DNA from: Streptomyces sp. NRRL F-5122
Lineage (GTDB): Bacteria; Actinomycetota; Actinomycetes; Streptomycetales; Streptomycetaceae
Assembly: GCF_001507435.1 (NCBI RefSeq)
Contig: NZ_LMWH01000037.1
Coordinates: 1 to 64,000 of the forward strand
Reading direction: 5' to 3'
Length of the DNA: 64,000 nucleotides
The notes beneath the pieces were generated by a model that made no database searches, had not been told where the DNA came from, and worked only from the letters and a program-made list of their open reading frames with translations. The position numbers and the translations under genes are program-made. Shown here in pieces: positions 17,993 to 26,791 of the stretch. Positions within the stretch are counted from its first letter, which is position 1, and each line of letters starts with the position of its first letter.

Positions 17993-18793
17993 GTGCAGGT
18001 GGAGGCAGGGGCAGTGGCCGATACTTCAAAGGTGGAGCGGCCGACGCGACGGATTCTCCGCGACGAGACGCTGCTGGTTCTCGCGCTCTCGCTGGGCGCG
18101 AGCGGGGTCTCCGCGCTGATCAGCTTTGTGGGATCGGTCACCAAACCGGGAGGGCTCAAGGAGCAGGCGGCCACTCTCAACGCCTCGGCGGCGCCGGGAC
18201 GCCCATGGCTCGACCTGGCCTGGCAGCTGTTCGGGATCGCGACCGCGCTGGTGCCGGTCGTGCTCGTCGCCCACTTCCTGATGCGTGAGGGCGCCTCGCT
18301 GCGCACACTCGGCTTCGACCGGGCCCGTCCCTGGCCCGACCTGGGGAGAGGAGCGGCGATCGCGGCCGTGATCGGCTCCGCGGGTATCGCCTTCTATCTG
18401 GCGGCCCGCGGTTTCGGAGCCAATCTCACGGTGGTGCCGGAGGCGCTGCCGGACGTCTGGTGGAAGTACCCCGTGCTGGTGCTGTCGGCGGTGCAGAACG
18501 CGGTCCTCGAGGAGGTCATCGTCGTCGGCTACCTGCTGCGCCGGCTCGGGCAGTTGGGCTGGACGCCCGGCACGGCGCTCGTGGCCGGCTCGGTGCTGCG
18601 CGGCTCCTACCACCTCTACCAGGGGATCGGCGGGTTCTTCGGCAACCTGGTGATGGGTGTGGTCTTCGTCTTCCTGTACCGCCGCTGGGGCAGGGTCGGC
18701 CCTCTGGTCGTGGCCCACTCGCTGCTCGACATCGGGGCGTTCGTGGGATACGCGCTGCTCGCCGGCAAGGCGGGGTGGTTGCCGACGGCCTAG
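17993..18793 (+). CDS. CPBP-family intramembrane glutamic endopeptidase
   Basis: Protein of 266 aa with about eight hydrophobic helices. The CPBP (Abi, CaaX protease/bacteriocin-processing) motifs are visible: motif 1 AVLEEVIVVGYLLRRL with the EE pair, motif 2 SVLRGSYHLYQG with the conserved Arg and His, and the late AHSLLDIGAF with a further His. These residues form the active site in the Rce1/CPBP fold. The substrate is unknown. GGAGGCGGGA lies before the GTG at 17993; an upstream ATG at 17957 is possible but poorer. Confidence 0.85.
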   Translation: MQVEAGAVADTSKVERPTRRILRDETLLVLALSLGASGVSALISFVGSVTKPGGLKEQAATLNASAAPGRPWLDLAWQLFGIATALVPVVLVAHFLMREGASLRTLGFDRARPWPDLGRGAAIAAVIGSAGIAFYLAARGFGANLTVVPEALPDVWWKYPVLVLSAVQNAVLEEVIVVGYLLRRLGQLGWTPGTALVAGSVLRGSYHLYQGIGGFFGNLVMGVVFVFLYRRWGRVGPLVVAHSLLDIGAFVGYALLAGKAGWLPTA

Positions 18794-18808
18794 TGCCCGC
18801 AAGGGCGA

Positions 18809-18854
18809 GGGCAGGGGTGCGCAGGGCCGCCGTGACCGCCCCGCACCCCTGTCC
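18809..18854. terminator. Bidirectional terminator between CPBP and phzF-like genes
   Basis: 13-bp stem (one G-T pair), 18809-18821 with 18842-18854, 20-nt loop, inside the 66-nt convergent gap. Confidence 0.75.
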
Positions 18855-18859
18855 CGCCG

Positions 18860-19669
18860 TCACACGAGCAGTTCGCCCTCGATGACGGTGACCGCGTGGC
18901 CGGTGAGCAGGGTCCGGTCGCCGCGCAGTCCGGTGCGGACGCGGCCGGAGCGCGGTGACGCCTGCAGTCCGGTGAGGTCCGGCCGGCCGAGGCGTTCGGA
19001 CCAGAAGGGCGCCAGGGCGGTGTGTGCGCTGCCCGTCACCGGGTCCTCGTCGATGCCGACGTCGGGGAAGAAGCAGCGCGATACGAAGTCGTACCCACGG
19101 CCGGGATCCTCGGCGGCGGCGGTGGCGATGATTCCGCGCGCCGAGCGTCCGCGCAGCGCCCTGTGGTCGGGGGCGAGGTCCAGGACCGTCTTCTCGTCGG
19201 CGAGTTCGACGAGCAGGTCGCCGACGTTCTGACCGGTGTCGAAGGCTGTGAGGGGTTGCGCGCCGAGGGCCTCGGCGATGCCCTCCGGGACGTCGGCCCG
19301 GGTCAGCGGCGCGGTGGGGAAGTCCAGGGTGAGGGAGCCGTCCTCGTGCGGCGTGGCGATCAGCACGCCGCTGCGGGTGGCGAAGCGTACGGGGCCCTCG
19401 TGGGTGCCCGTGGTGCGCAGCACGTGGGCGGTGGCCAGGGTGGCGTGGCCGCACAGGGCGACCTCGGTGGCGGGCGTGAACCAGCGCAGGGCCCAGTCGG
19501 CCTCGCCGCCTTCCGGCAGGCGGTGGGCGAACGCGGTCTCCGCGTGGTTGACCTCGCGGGCCACGTTCTGGAGCCATGCGTCGTCCGGGAAGGAGTCGAG
19601 GAGCAGGACCCCCGCCGGGTTTCCGGCGAACGGGCGGTCGGTGAAGGCGTCGACGATTCGAATCCGCAT
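18860..19669 (-). CDS. PhzF-family isomerase/epimerase-like protein
   Basis: Protein of 269 aa with the PhzF (diaminopimelate-epimerase-like) fold. The catalytic Glu44 is in NHAETAF; the family motifs FAGNPAGV (14-21), ALCGHATLATAHVL and DEDPVTGSAHTALAP are intact. PhzF acts in phenazine synthesis, but no other phenazine genes are present, so this is one of the many stand-alone homologues of unknown substrate. It lies downstream of the aldehyde dehydrogenase gene in the same orientation, 175 nt apart. Confidence 0.9.
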   Translation of the reverse strand: MRIRIVDAFTDRPFAGNPAGVLLLDSFPDDAWLQNVAREVNHAETAFAHRLPEGGEADWALRWFTPATEVALCGHATLATAHVLRTTGTHEGPVRFATRSGVLIATPHEDGSLTLDFPTAPLTRADVPEGIAEALGAQPLTAFDTGQNVGDLLVELADEKTVLDLAPDHRALRGRSARGIIATAAAEDPGRGYDFVSRCFFPDVGIDEDPVTGSAHTALAPFWSERLGRPDLTGLQASPRSGRVRTGLRGDRTLLTGHAVTVIEGELLV

Positions 19670-19845
19670 GATCCGACGCTAGGTGCCCTGCGGTGGCGCG
19701 TGCCAAGGCCAATCCGGGGTGTCTGGCCCGTCTTCGCGTCGTCGACCGTGTGTCCGGGTGCGGATGCCGGTTGCCGCGGGCCGGCCGCCCGGAATTTTCG
19801 CGGACGCCCACCGGATGTCGTGTGCCGCGCCCGGTGGGGGTGAGG

Positions 19846-21333
19846 TCACTCGGCGTCGGGGTGGCGCGGCGGCTGGGGGCCTTCGATGGTGATCCACTGG
19901 AGTTCGGTGAACTCCTGAAGGCCGACGCGTCCGCCGGGTCTGCCGTAGCCGCTGTTCCTGGCGCCGCCGAAGGGCATCGGGGGCTCGGCGCCGAGGGTGG
20001 TGCCGTAGATGTGGCACCTGCCGGCGTTGATGCGCTGGGCGAGATCGATGGCGAGAGGGATGTTCCGGGTGAAGACGGCCGAGGCGAGCCAGTAGTCGTT
20101 GTCGTTGGCCACGCGCAGGGCTTCCTCGGGTCCGTCGACGGTGATGACGGTGACCAGGGGGCCGAAGGATTCCTCGCGGTAGATGCGCATGTCCTGGGTG
20201 ACGCCGGTCAACACGGTGGGCGCGAAGCACGGGCCGTCGGGTGTTCCGCCGGCCAGGAGCCGTGCGCCTGCCGCGACGGCCTCCCGCACGAGATCCGACA
20301 GCCGCGAGATGGTGTCCGATCCGACGACGGGACCGAGCACGGCGTGCGGGTCGAGGGGGTCACCGAAAGGGACCGTGGTGGCGAGGAGGGCCAGGCGCCG
20401 GTTGAATTCGTCGGCGACGGCCCGGTCGACGATGATGCGTTCGGTCGAAAGGCAGCCCTGGCCGGAGTGGGTGAACGCGCCGAAGGCCGACGCGCTGACG
20501 GCCTGGTCCAGGTCGGCGTCGGCGAGAACCAGCACGGGTGCCTTGCCGCCGAGTTCGAGGATCGCCTTCTTCAGGTGCGCGGCGGTTCTCTCGGCGATGA
20601 TCCGGCCCACCAGGGTGGAACCGGTGAAGTGCACCCGCCGTACGGCGGGATGGGCGATCAGCGCGTCCACCACTTCGGGGGCGTTCTCGGGTGCGTTGGT
20701 GACGAGGTTGTAGACCCCGGCGGGCAGTCCGGCCTCTGTGAGGCATTCGGCGATCAGGCCGTGGGTCCGGGGGGTCTGCTCCGAGGCCTTCATCACCACG
20801 GTGTTGCCGACGGCCAGTGCGTTGGGCACGGAGTTGCCGACGAGCAGCGCGGGGGCGTTCCACGGGATGACGCAGGCGACCACGCCGACCGGCTTTCGGA
20901 TTGCGACGGAGGTGCGGCCCGGGGTTTCGGAGGGGATGACCTCCCCGGTGAGGGCCTCGTGGACCGCGCTCGCCGCATGGCGGAACCTCTCGGCGAGAAC
21001 CGAGGCGTTGTGCCGGCCCCAGCCGGCGGGGCCGCCCGTCTCGGTGGTGATCGCCGCGGCCATCTCGTCGGCTCGTGCCTCGAGTCTCTCGCCCACCGTC
21101 CACAGGACACGCCGGCGCTCGTTGGCCGCCAGCGCAGCCCAGGTGGGGAAGGCGCGTTCGGCCGCTTCGACGGCGCGGACGACGTCCGCGGGGACGGCTG
21201 CGGCGGCGCGGGAGGCGACCTCGCCCGTGAACGGGTCGTGTGCCGCGTAGGTGTGTGCGTCGGCGGCCTGTTGCCAGGTGCCGTCGATCAGCAGTCGCTG
21301 GACAGTGTTTTCGCTGCTCAGGGTCACGGTCAT
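19846..21333 (-). CDS. NAD(P)-dependent aldehyde dehydrogenase, vanillin/benzaldehyde type
   Basis: Protein of 495 aa of the ALDH superfamily, which oxidises aldehydes to acids. The catalytic Cys is in HSGQGCLSTERI, the general-base Glu in ILELGGKAPVLVLADAD, and the cofactor motif in FTGSTLVGR. PWNAPALL and the SGYGRPGG end match the vanillin and salicylaldehyde dehydrogenase subgroup, so an aromatic aldehyde is the likely substrate. GGCAGGAGA lies just before ATG 21333; the frame continuing to 21846 has no support. It diverges from a PadR regulator, a family often tied to phenolic acids, which fits but does not prove co-regulation. Confidence 0.88.
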   Translation of the reverse strand: MTVTLSSENTVQRLLIDGTWQQAADAHTYAAHDPFTGEVASRAAAAVPADVVRAVEAAERAFPTWAALAANERRRVLWTVGERLEARADEMAAAITTETGGPAGWGRHNASVLAERFRHAASAVHEALTGEVIPSETPGRTSVAIRKPVGVVACVIPWNAPALLVGNSVPNALAVGNTVVMKASEQTPRTHGLIAECLTEAGLPAGVYNLVTNAPENAPEVVDALIAHPAVRRVHFTGSTLVGRIIAERTAAHLKKAILELGGKAPVLVLADADLDQAVSASAFGAFTHSGQGCLSTERIIVDRAVADEFNRRLALLATTVPFGDPLDPHAVLGPVVGSDTISRLSDLVREAVAAGARLLAGGTPDGPCFAPTVLTGVTQDMRIYREESFGPLVTVITVDGPEEALRVANDNDYWLASAVFTRNIPLAIDLAQRINAGRCHIYGTTLGAEPPMPFGGARNSGYGRPGGRVGLQEFTELQWITIEGPQPPRHPDAE

Positions 21334-21880
21334 TCTCCTGCCGTGAGGACGTCGTGCCTCGCGCGGACCCGGACGCCTGACGCGGTGGTGCGGAGTCGGG
21401 TCGAGGGGCGACGACGGCCGGGCGAGCATCCTGGATGCGGAGCCGCGTGGTGACGCGGCGAGCCGTGATGACGCGCGGCGTCCAGGTCGGCGCCGTACGC
21501 GTCGGCGATGTGTCGACGTTCCGGGGGGCTCGCGCCGCGATGGCGACGGGGCCGGTTGTCGTCCTCGGGGCTGAACGGTGGTCCGCCTCCACAAGCCCCC
21601 GGCCGGCATCACTGAATGCCCTTTTGTCCACTCTTGTTCTGGAACATCGGCAAAATCAGCGATACGCCGCGATCGTATCGCCGTTTCTCGGCTGTGGACA
21701 GGTTCCCCGTCCCCGCGCGGAGCTCCGCGTGTGGTGCTGCGGCACTGGTGGGGGTGGGTGGCGGCGGGGGGACGCCCGTCCGCGCCCCTTCGGACGGAGC
21801 GGAAGGGGTTGTCAGTCAACCCTTCTCCGATATATCGTTGACGCATCGCGACAGATCAACGAAAGAGTGGAGTGATTGCT
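21334..21880. other. Divergent aldehyde dehydrogenase / padR control region
   Basis: About 550 nt with no gene. It contains an 8-bp inverted repeat, GCGATACG (21659-21666) with CGTATCGC (21674-21681), near an AT-richer patch, and the padR promoter-operator region at 21809-21862. Confidence 0.55.
21809..21862 (+). promoter_or_regulatory. padR promoter with overlapping GTCAAC/GTTGAC repeats
   Basis: TTGTCA (21809-21814) and TATATC (21831-21836), 16 nt apart, form a plausible promoter. The motif GTCAAC (21815-21820), GTTGAC (21837-21842) and TCAACGA (21856-21862) occur as alternating inverted copies over and just after it. This arrangement suggests autorepression by PadR; inference. Confidence 0.5.
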
Positions 21881-22528
21881 ATGCGATCCCGTGGACAGGA
21901 CTTCGGATTCGAGCGGCACGGGCACCACGGCGGCCCCGGTCATCGCGCTCAGGGCGGCTTCGACGGCCGACGTGGGGCTTTCGGTCCCTTCGGACCGGGT
22001 GGGCCCGGCGGCCCGGGTTTCGGTGGCCCTGGATTCTTCGGTCCGGGTGGACCCTGGGGTGGGCGTGGCAGGGGCGGACCGAGGGGGAGGGCGCGGCGTG
22101 GCGACGTACGTGCGTCGATCCTGGCCCTGCTGAAGGACCGGCCCATGCACGGCTACGAGATGATCCAGGAGATCGGCGAGCGCAGTGGCGGGGCATGGAA
22201 GCCCAGCCCGGGGTCGGTCTACCCGACCCTGCAGCTCCTGGAGGACGAGGGGTTGATCGCCAGTGAGACGGAGGGCGGCAAGAAGCTGTTCTCGCTGACC
22301 GAGTCCGGCCGCGCCGCGGCCGACGAGGGGCCCGAGGCTCCCTGGGAAGAGGCCTCGCGCGGCATCGACTGGGATGCGCTGCAGGAGATCCGCCAGGCCG
22401 GCTTCGGTCTGATGGAGGCGTTCAGCCAGGTCTGGAAGACCGGCAACAAGGACCAGCGCGACAAGGCCCTGTCGGTCATCAACGACGCCCGCAAAAAGCT
22501 GTACCTGATCCTCGCCGACGAGGACTGA
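21881..22528 (+). CDS. PadR-family transcriptional regulator
   Basis: Protein of 215 aa. Residues 1-75 are an unusual Gly/Pro/Phe-rich low-complexity arm (FGPFGPGGPGGPGFGG and similar) ending in a basic GRGRGGPRGRARRGD patch. Then comes a PadR winged helix: VRASILALLKDRPMHGYEMI, GSVYPTLQLLEDEGLI and GGKKLFSLTESGR. The C-terminal helices (residues ~155-215) should dimerise. GGAG 8 nt before the ATG at 21881 decides the start. Ligand unknown. Confidence 0.87.
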   Translation: MRSRGQDFGFERHGHHGGPGHRAQGGFDGRRGAFGPFGPGGPGGPGFGGPGFFGPGGPWGGRGRGGPRGRARRGDVRASILALLKDRPMHGYEMIQEIGERSGGAWKPSPGSVYPTLQLLEDEGLIASETEGGKKLFSLTESGRAAADEGPEAPWEEASRGIDWDALQEIRQAGFGLMEAFSQVWKTGNKDQRDKALSVINDARKKLYLILADED

Positions 22529-22573
22529 CGACGGTCCCTGTTCCGATACGGCGCCCCGCGGCGGCACGGCCGC

Positions 22574-22599
22574 GGTGCGTCCGCTCGTCCGGACGCACC
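22574..22599. terminator. Bidirectional terminator between padR and SRPBCC genes
   Basis: Perfect 10-bp stem GGTGCGTCCG (22574-22583) with CGGACGCACC (22590-22599), 6-nt loop, in the convergent gap. Confidence 0.8.
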
Positions 22600-22603
22600 A
22601 AGG

Positions 22604-23032
22604 TCAGGACACCAGTGCCCCCAGCCTGCGGAGCGACTCGTCGAGTGCGGCTGTCGCCGAGTCCTTCAGCTTGCCCGCCATGAGGGAGACGGCCGCGCCG
22701 GTGAACTCGCCGTCGATGCGGACGGAGGTCGTCTCCCCGTCCGGTGTCAGGGTGTAGCGGGTGGCGACGTTCACGGCCATCGGGCCCTTGCCGCGGATGG
22801 CCAGAACGCGCCCGGGCTGCAATTCGTCGATGGTCCAGGTGACCTCGGCGGGGAAGCCTATGAGTTTCATGTTCTCCTCGAAGGTTCCGCCCACCTCCAG
22901 AACCTCGGGGCCGCCCTTCGGGAAGCTCGTGTGGGTCGCGTTCCACTCTCCGTACGCGGGCCAGTCGGTGAGCCGGGCCCACACCTTGTCGGCCGGTGCG
23001 TCGATGCGTGCCTCCGCGCTGACTTCGGCCAT
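22604..23032 (-). CDS. SRPBCC-family (START/polyketide-cyclase-like) protein
   Basis: Protein of 142 aa that is a single SRPBCC ligand-binding domain: VSAEARIDAPADKVWARLTDWPAYGEW at the N-terminus, a central GGTFEENMKLIGFPAEVTWTI, and the long C-terminal helix VSLMAGKLKDSATAALDESLRRLGAL. Members bind hydrophobic ligands or act as CoxG-like or cyclase-like proteins; the ligand is unknown. AAGGGG precedes ATG 23032. The gene is monocistronic and ends at a strong terminator. Confidence 0.85.
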   Translation of the reverse strand: MAEVSAEARIDAPADKVWARLTDWPAYGEWNATHTSFPKGGPEVLEVGGTFEENMKLIGFPAEVTWTIDELQPGRVLAIRGKGPMAVNVATRYTLTPDGETTSVRIDGEFTGAAVSLMAGKLKDSATAALDESLRRLGALVS

Positions 23033-23309
23033 GCCACCACCCCTTCGTGTCGGGTGCTGCGCCGGGCGCAGCTACGGTGTCGCGGAACGTAGCGGCAGGG
23101 CCCGGAACATTCAATACTGATGAACCGTCAGAAGTGCCGGAGGGGCGTGGTCGAGGCGAGCGGTGCGGCGGTGGCGACCCTGGGAGGCGAACGGCGTGAC
23201 GTCATCCGCAAGGAGGAGAACCCGCCCACTCGTGCCCACCCTGTGTCGGACGCGTAAATGCTGCCCACCGGGGATGTCCGGAGTCGACGGTGCTGATGAG
23301 GTGGTAGGC

Positions 23310-23903
23310 GTGTCACTGCCTCAGTCCCAGCACCCGGCCCCGGAGCGCGGCGCACACCACCCGGATCACGATCCACGGCTCGACGCCGAACTGGCCGCGG
23401 TGGTGACGGGCGCGCGCAGAAGGGCGCAGCGGGACGGCGACCGGCAGGTGGACACCGCCCATCTGCTGCACACGCTGCTGGAGTCCGATCCCGAGGTGCG
23501 CGCCGTCTTCGACGGTCCGCACGTGGCGCGGCTGCTCGGCTATCTCGTCCAGCGTGCCATCGGCTACGGCCTGCGCTGGCAGGCCTCCGTCGAGGACTCG
23601 GGGGCCGTACCGCTCCTGACCGAATCGGACGGCTGGTCACCCGCGGCGGCGGGTGCCCTGGACGCGGCGCACGGTCGCGCGATCCGGCTCGGCCGGCCGC
23701 TCGTGCGGGGCGTCGACCTGCTCGCGGCCGTCGTCGCCGAGCCCACGTCCAGGGCCGTGGAAGTCCTCGGCCGCGCGGGCGTCGACGCGGGGGCGGTGGC
23801 GGTGCGGCTGGAGGAGGCCGCGGTGCGCGAGCGTGCGGCCCGATGGGCGGAGGTAGGCGACGCCGGTCACCGGGCCGCAACCGGGTTCGACGGTCCCGGA
23901 TGA
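23310..23903 (+). CDS. Clp N-terminal-domain protein
   Basis: Protein of 197 aa made of two Clp-N-like repeats: LDAELAAVVTGARRRAQRDG..VDTAHLLHTLLESDPEVRAVF, and WSPAAAGALDAAHGRAIRLGRPLVRGVDLLAAVV..AVEVLGRAGVDAG. There is no AAA+ ATPase domain, so it is not ClpA or ClpC; it may be an adaptor or decoy of Clp chaperones. GAGGTGG lies before the GTG at 23310, with an alternative GTG at 23301. Confidence 0.78.
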   Translation: MSLPQSQHPAPERGAHHPDHDPRLDAELAAVVTGARRRAQRDGDRQVDTAHLLHTLLESDPEVRAVFDGPHVARLLGYLVQRAIGYGLRWQASVEDSGAVPLLTESDGWSPAAAGALDAAHGRAIRLGRPLVRGVDLLAAVVAEPTSRAVEVLGRAGVDAGAVAVRLEEAAVRERAARWAEVGDAGHRAATGFDGPG

Positions 23904-23981
23904 GCGTGCGCGGGCGGACCGGGTCCAGTTTCTGAGACAGGTGCGTTCAGGGGTGACGCTCATGTCGCCGCCTGTCATCAT

Positions 23982-24989
23982 GTGCCGGTGCATACGTCTC
24001 AGGGGACTCAGGGCAGCCGCGGCAGGGGAGTCGGGCTCGGACTCGCCGTCGTGTCGGCGATCGCCTTCGGTGGATCGGGTGTCGCGGCCAAACCGCTGAT
24101 CGAGGCGGGGCTCGACCCGCTCCACGTGGTGTGGCTACGGGTCACGGGCGCCGCGCTCGTGATGCTGCCCCTCGCCCTGCGCCATCGCGCACTGGTGCGA
24201 ACGCGGCCCGCGCTGCTCGCCGGGTTCGGTCTGCTCGCCGTGGCCGGTGTCCAGGCCTGCTACTTCGCCGCGCTCTCCCGCATACCCGTCGGTGTCGCCC
24301 TGCTCATCGAGTACCTCGCGCCCGCCCTCGTCCTCGGCTGGGTGCGCTTCGTGCAGCGGCGTCCGGTGACGCGTGCCGCGGCCGTCGGCGTGGTGCTCGC
24401 GGTCGGCGGACTCGCCTGCGTCGTGGAGGTGTGGTCGGGTCTCGGCTTCGACCTTCTCGGGCTGCTCCTCGCCCTGGGCGCCGCCTGCTGCCAGGTCGGC
24501 TACTTCGTCCTGTCCGACCCGGGCGCCGAGGGCGGTGAGGAGGCTCCCGACCCGCTCGGCGTGATCGCATACGGCCTGGTCGTCGGGGCCGCCCTGCTCA
24601 CCGTCGTCGCCCGTCCCTGGAGCATGCGCTGGTCCGTCCTGACGGGCACGGCGGACATGAACGGCACCTCGGTGCCGGCCGCGCTGCTGCTGGTGTGGAT
24701 CGTCCTGATCGCCACGGTCCTCGCGTATGTCACCGGGGTGGTGTCCGTGCGCCGGCTCTCGCCCCAGGTGGCCGGTGTGGTCGCCTGCCTCGAAGCGGTC
24801 ATCGCGACCGTGCTGGCCTGGGTGCTGCTCGGCGAGCACCTCTCGGCACCGCAGATCATCGGCGGTGTGGTCGTCCTGGTCGGAGCGTTCACGGCCCAGT
24901 CGTCCGCGCCCGTGAAGGCATCGGCCGAGCACGTGACGGGCGCAGGCGGCGCCGAAAGGGAGTTGTCGGTGCGCGGAACGGCCGCATAG
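23982..24989 (+). CDS. EamA-family (DMT superfamily) transporter
   Basis: Protein of 335 aa with ten hydrophobic helices in two EamA repeats ([26 protein letters not shown] in the first; [27 protein letters not shown] in the second). Such proteins export amino acids or small metabolites; the substrate is unknown. No ribosome site is seen before the GTG at 23982, so translation may be leaderless; GTG 23988 is an alternative. A second EamA gene follows in the same direction. Confidence 0.87.
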   Translation: MPVHTSQGTQGSRGRGVGLGLAVVSAIAFGGSGVAAKPLIEAGLDPLHVVWLRVTGAALVMLPLALRHRALVRTRPALLAGFGLLAVAGVQACYFAALSRIPVGVALLIEYLAPALVLGWVRFVQRRPVTRAAAVGVVLAVGGLACVVEVWSGLGFDLLGLLLALGAACCQVGYFVLSDPGAEGGEEAPDPLGVIAYGLVVGAALLTVVARPWSMRWSVLTGTADMNGTSVPAALLLVWIVLIATVLAYVTGVVSVRRLSPQVAGVVACLEAVIATVLAWVLLGEHLSAPQIIGGVVVLVGAFTAQSSAPVKASAEHVTGAGGAERELSVRGTAA

Positions 24990-24999
24990 GGTGCCGGTC

Positions 25000-25133
25000 A
25001 TGCATTCCGACGCACTCGTTCTTCCGCCTCCGGCCGCCTGAGGCGGGCTCTCCGGAATCGTGCCCGGCGGATCGCCCGGGCGGAACGGTGCTGCCCGCAG
25101 AAGAAGTCCACGGACCCCGACGCTCCGGGGTTC
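25000..25133 (+). promoter_or_regulatory. Leader between tandem EamA genes: short ORF and hairpin
   Basis: An ORF of 13 codons ([13 protein letters not shown]) starts at 25000 after AGGGTG. It is followed by an 8-bp stem (25112-25119 with 25126-25133, loop 6 nt). The layout resembles a leader-peptide attenuator but could equally be a terminator of the first gene plus a chance ORF. Confidence 0.25.
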
Positions 25134-25168
25134 CTTCCCGAACTTCTGCACCTCTGCGGAGAGAACTC

Positions 25169-26119
25169 GTGTCGCATCCTGCCTCCGGCCTGCCCGTCGG
25201 GCGAGGCCTTGTGTATCTGATCGTCGCCGGTGCCGCCTGGGGCACCGCGGGCGCCGCCGCCTCGCTGGTCTACCGGACCAGTGACATGGGGCCGGTCGCC
25301 CTCTCCTTCTGGCGCTGCGCCACCGGGCTCGTCCTGCTGGCCGCCGTTCGCCTCGTACGTCCGCGCACCCGTGCGGCCGGGTTCGAACCGCTGCGCCGCA
25401 AGGCGCTGCGGGCCGTTGCCACCGGGGCCGGGCTCGCCGTCTTCCAGACCGCCTACTTCGGGGCCGTCTCGGCGACCGGTCTCGCCGTCGCGACCGTCGT
25501 CACCCTCGGCGCCGGTCCCGTGCTCATCGCCCTTGGCGCCCGGCTCACCATGGGGGAGCGGCTCGGCCGCGGCGGGACGACCGCCGTCGCCGGGGCGCTC
25601 GCCGGGCTCGGGGTGCTGGTGCTGGGCGGCGGGGGTACGACCGTACGTCCGTGGGGCGTGCTGCTCGCGCTCGTGTCGGCGGCCGGCTACTCCGCCATGA
25701 CGCTGCTGACCCGCTGGTGGGGCCGGGACGGCGGAGCCGACGCCTTTGGCACGACCGTCTCGGCGTTCGCGGTCACCAGCCTGTGCCTGCTGCCGTTCGC
25801 CCTGATCGAGGGTCTGGTACCGCACACCGCGCAACCGGGCTCTCTCGTCTGCCTGGTGGGGTACATCGCGGCGGTGCCCACGGCACTCGCCTACGCCCTG
25901 TACTTCGCGGGCGCGTCCGTCGTACGGTCCGCGACCGTGTCCGTGATCATGCTCCTCGAGCCGGTCAGTGCGGCGGTCCTCGCCGTCGCCCTGCTGGGTG
26001 AGCGGCTCACTGCGGCCACCCTCGTCGGCACCGCGCTGATGCTCGGCTCGGTGGCGGGGCTCGCGACGGCGGAGGCCCGTCGGGCACGGGCGCCGGGTGA
26101 GGAACCCGCCTTCGTATGA
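25169..26119 (+). CDS. EamA-family (DMT superfamily) transporter
   Basis: Protein of 316 aa with ten predicted helices and two EamA repeats ([21 protein letters not shown], and [36 protein letters not shown]). It is a paralogue of the gene before it, not a close copy. GGAGAG precedes the GTG at 25169. The long in-frame extension upstream overlaps the previous gene and is not used. Substrate unknown. Confidence 0.88.
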   Translation: MSHPASGLPVGRGLVYLIVAGAAWGTAGAAASLVYRTSDMGPVALSFWRCATGLVLLAAVRLVRPRTRAAGFEPLRRKALRAVATGAGLAVFQTAYFGAVSATGLAVATVVTLGAGPVLIALGARLTMGERLGRGGTTAVAGALAGLGVLVLGGGGTTVRPWGVLLALVSAAGYSAMTLLTRWWGRDGGADAFGTTVSAFAVTSLCLLPFALIEGLVPHTAQPGSLVCLVGYIAAVPTALAYALYFAGASVVRSATVSVIMLLEPVSAAVLAVALLGERLTAATLVGTALMLGSVAGLATAEARRARAPGEEPAFV

Positions 26120-26124
26120 CGGGA

Positions 26125-26155
26125 GGGTGCGGGGTCCGGCGCGGACCCCGCACCC
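26125..26155. terminator. Bidirectional terminator between EamA and PaiB-like genes
   Basis: Perfect 14-bp stem (26125-26138 with 26142-26155) and 3-nt loop, exactly filling the 39-nt convergent gap. Confidence 0.88.
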
Positions 26156-26158
26156 GGC

Positions 26159-26791
26159 TCACACCTCGCGCCTGCGCAGCAGATGCTCGCGCGCGACCCG
26201 GTCGCGTGGACCGTTGCGCGTCGCCAGCCCGTCCGCGATGCGGTCCTGGATCTCTTCGGGCTTCCGCCCGGCGTACTTGAACTTGGCCCGGACACCCGTC
26301 ACTTCGAGCCGCAGGCCGCGGATGCCGGGCAGCATGCGGCCGTAGGGGGCCTCACCCACCGTCGCACGGGCGGACCCGCCTTCCGGCTGGAAGTGTTGCG
26401 TCTGGCGGTTCAGCAGTTCCGCCTTCTCTGCGGGATCGTCCACGACATGTGCGGTGCACCGCAGTTGGACCGCGGCGTAGAAGCTCGTGGGCACACCGTT
26501 CTCGGACGGGCCGTCCGGCGGGGCCTGCCAGGGGCCGGGCACGAACACATAGTCGTCGACCACGCTCAGCAGCACCTCCGGGTTCGCCTCGAGCGCGGCC
26601 CACAGCGGGTTGGGACGGGCGAGATGGCCCACCACCTCACCGCGGTCCGTGTCGTAGGCGAAATGCAGCGGCTGGACGTACGGCGGTTCGCCGGACGGGC
26701 CGTTCACGGCGAGCTGCCCGAAGTCGCGGCCGACGAGCCAGCGCTGCCACTCGCTGTCGTCCTGCGGCGCGTCCCAGGGATGGATCAGCAT
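26159..26791 (-). CDS. PaiB-type FMN-binding negative transcriptional regulator family protein
   Basis: Protein of 210 aa with the FMN-binding split barrel of the PaiB family: MLIHPWDAPQDDSEWQRWL at the start, PYVQPLHFAYD, GHLARPNPLWAAL, VLLSVVDDYVFVPGPW and TSFYAAVQLRC in order. In Bacillus PaiB acts with the acetyltransferase PaiA; in actinobacteria these are more likely FMN- or haem-binding proteins of unknown role. Its ATG overlaps the TGA of the upstream gene (TGATG), so the two are translationally coupled. Confidence 0.85.
   Translation of the reverse strand: MLIHPWDAPQDDSEWQRWLVGRDFGQLAVNGPSGEPPYVQPLHFAYDTDRGEVVGHLARPNPLWAALEANPEVLLSVVDDYVFVPGPWQAPPDGPSENGVPTSFYAAVQLRCTAHVVDDPAEKAELLNRQTQHFQPEGGSARATVGEAPYGRMLPGIRGLRLEVTGVRAKFKYAGRKPEEIQDRIADGLATRNGPRDRVAREHLLRRREV

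Noticed and set aside
18860..19669. PhzF homologue as evidence for a phenazine cluster
   Set aside because: No other phenazine biosynthesis gene is nearby; single PhzF homologues are common.
23103..23132. TGACGGTTCATCAGTATTGAATG on the minus strand as promoter and operator of the SRPBCC gene
   Set aside because: Looks promoter-like and contains a weak TGA/TCA symmetry, but the -10 cannot be fixed; too uncertain to list.
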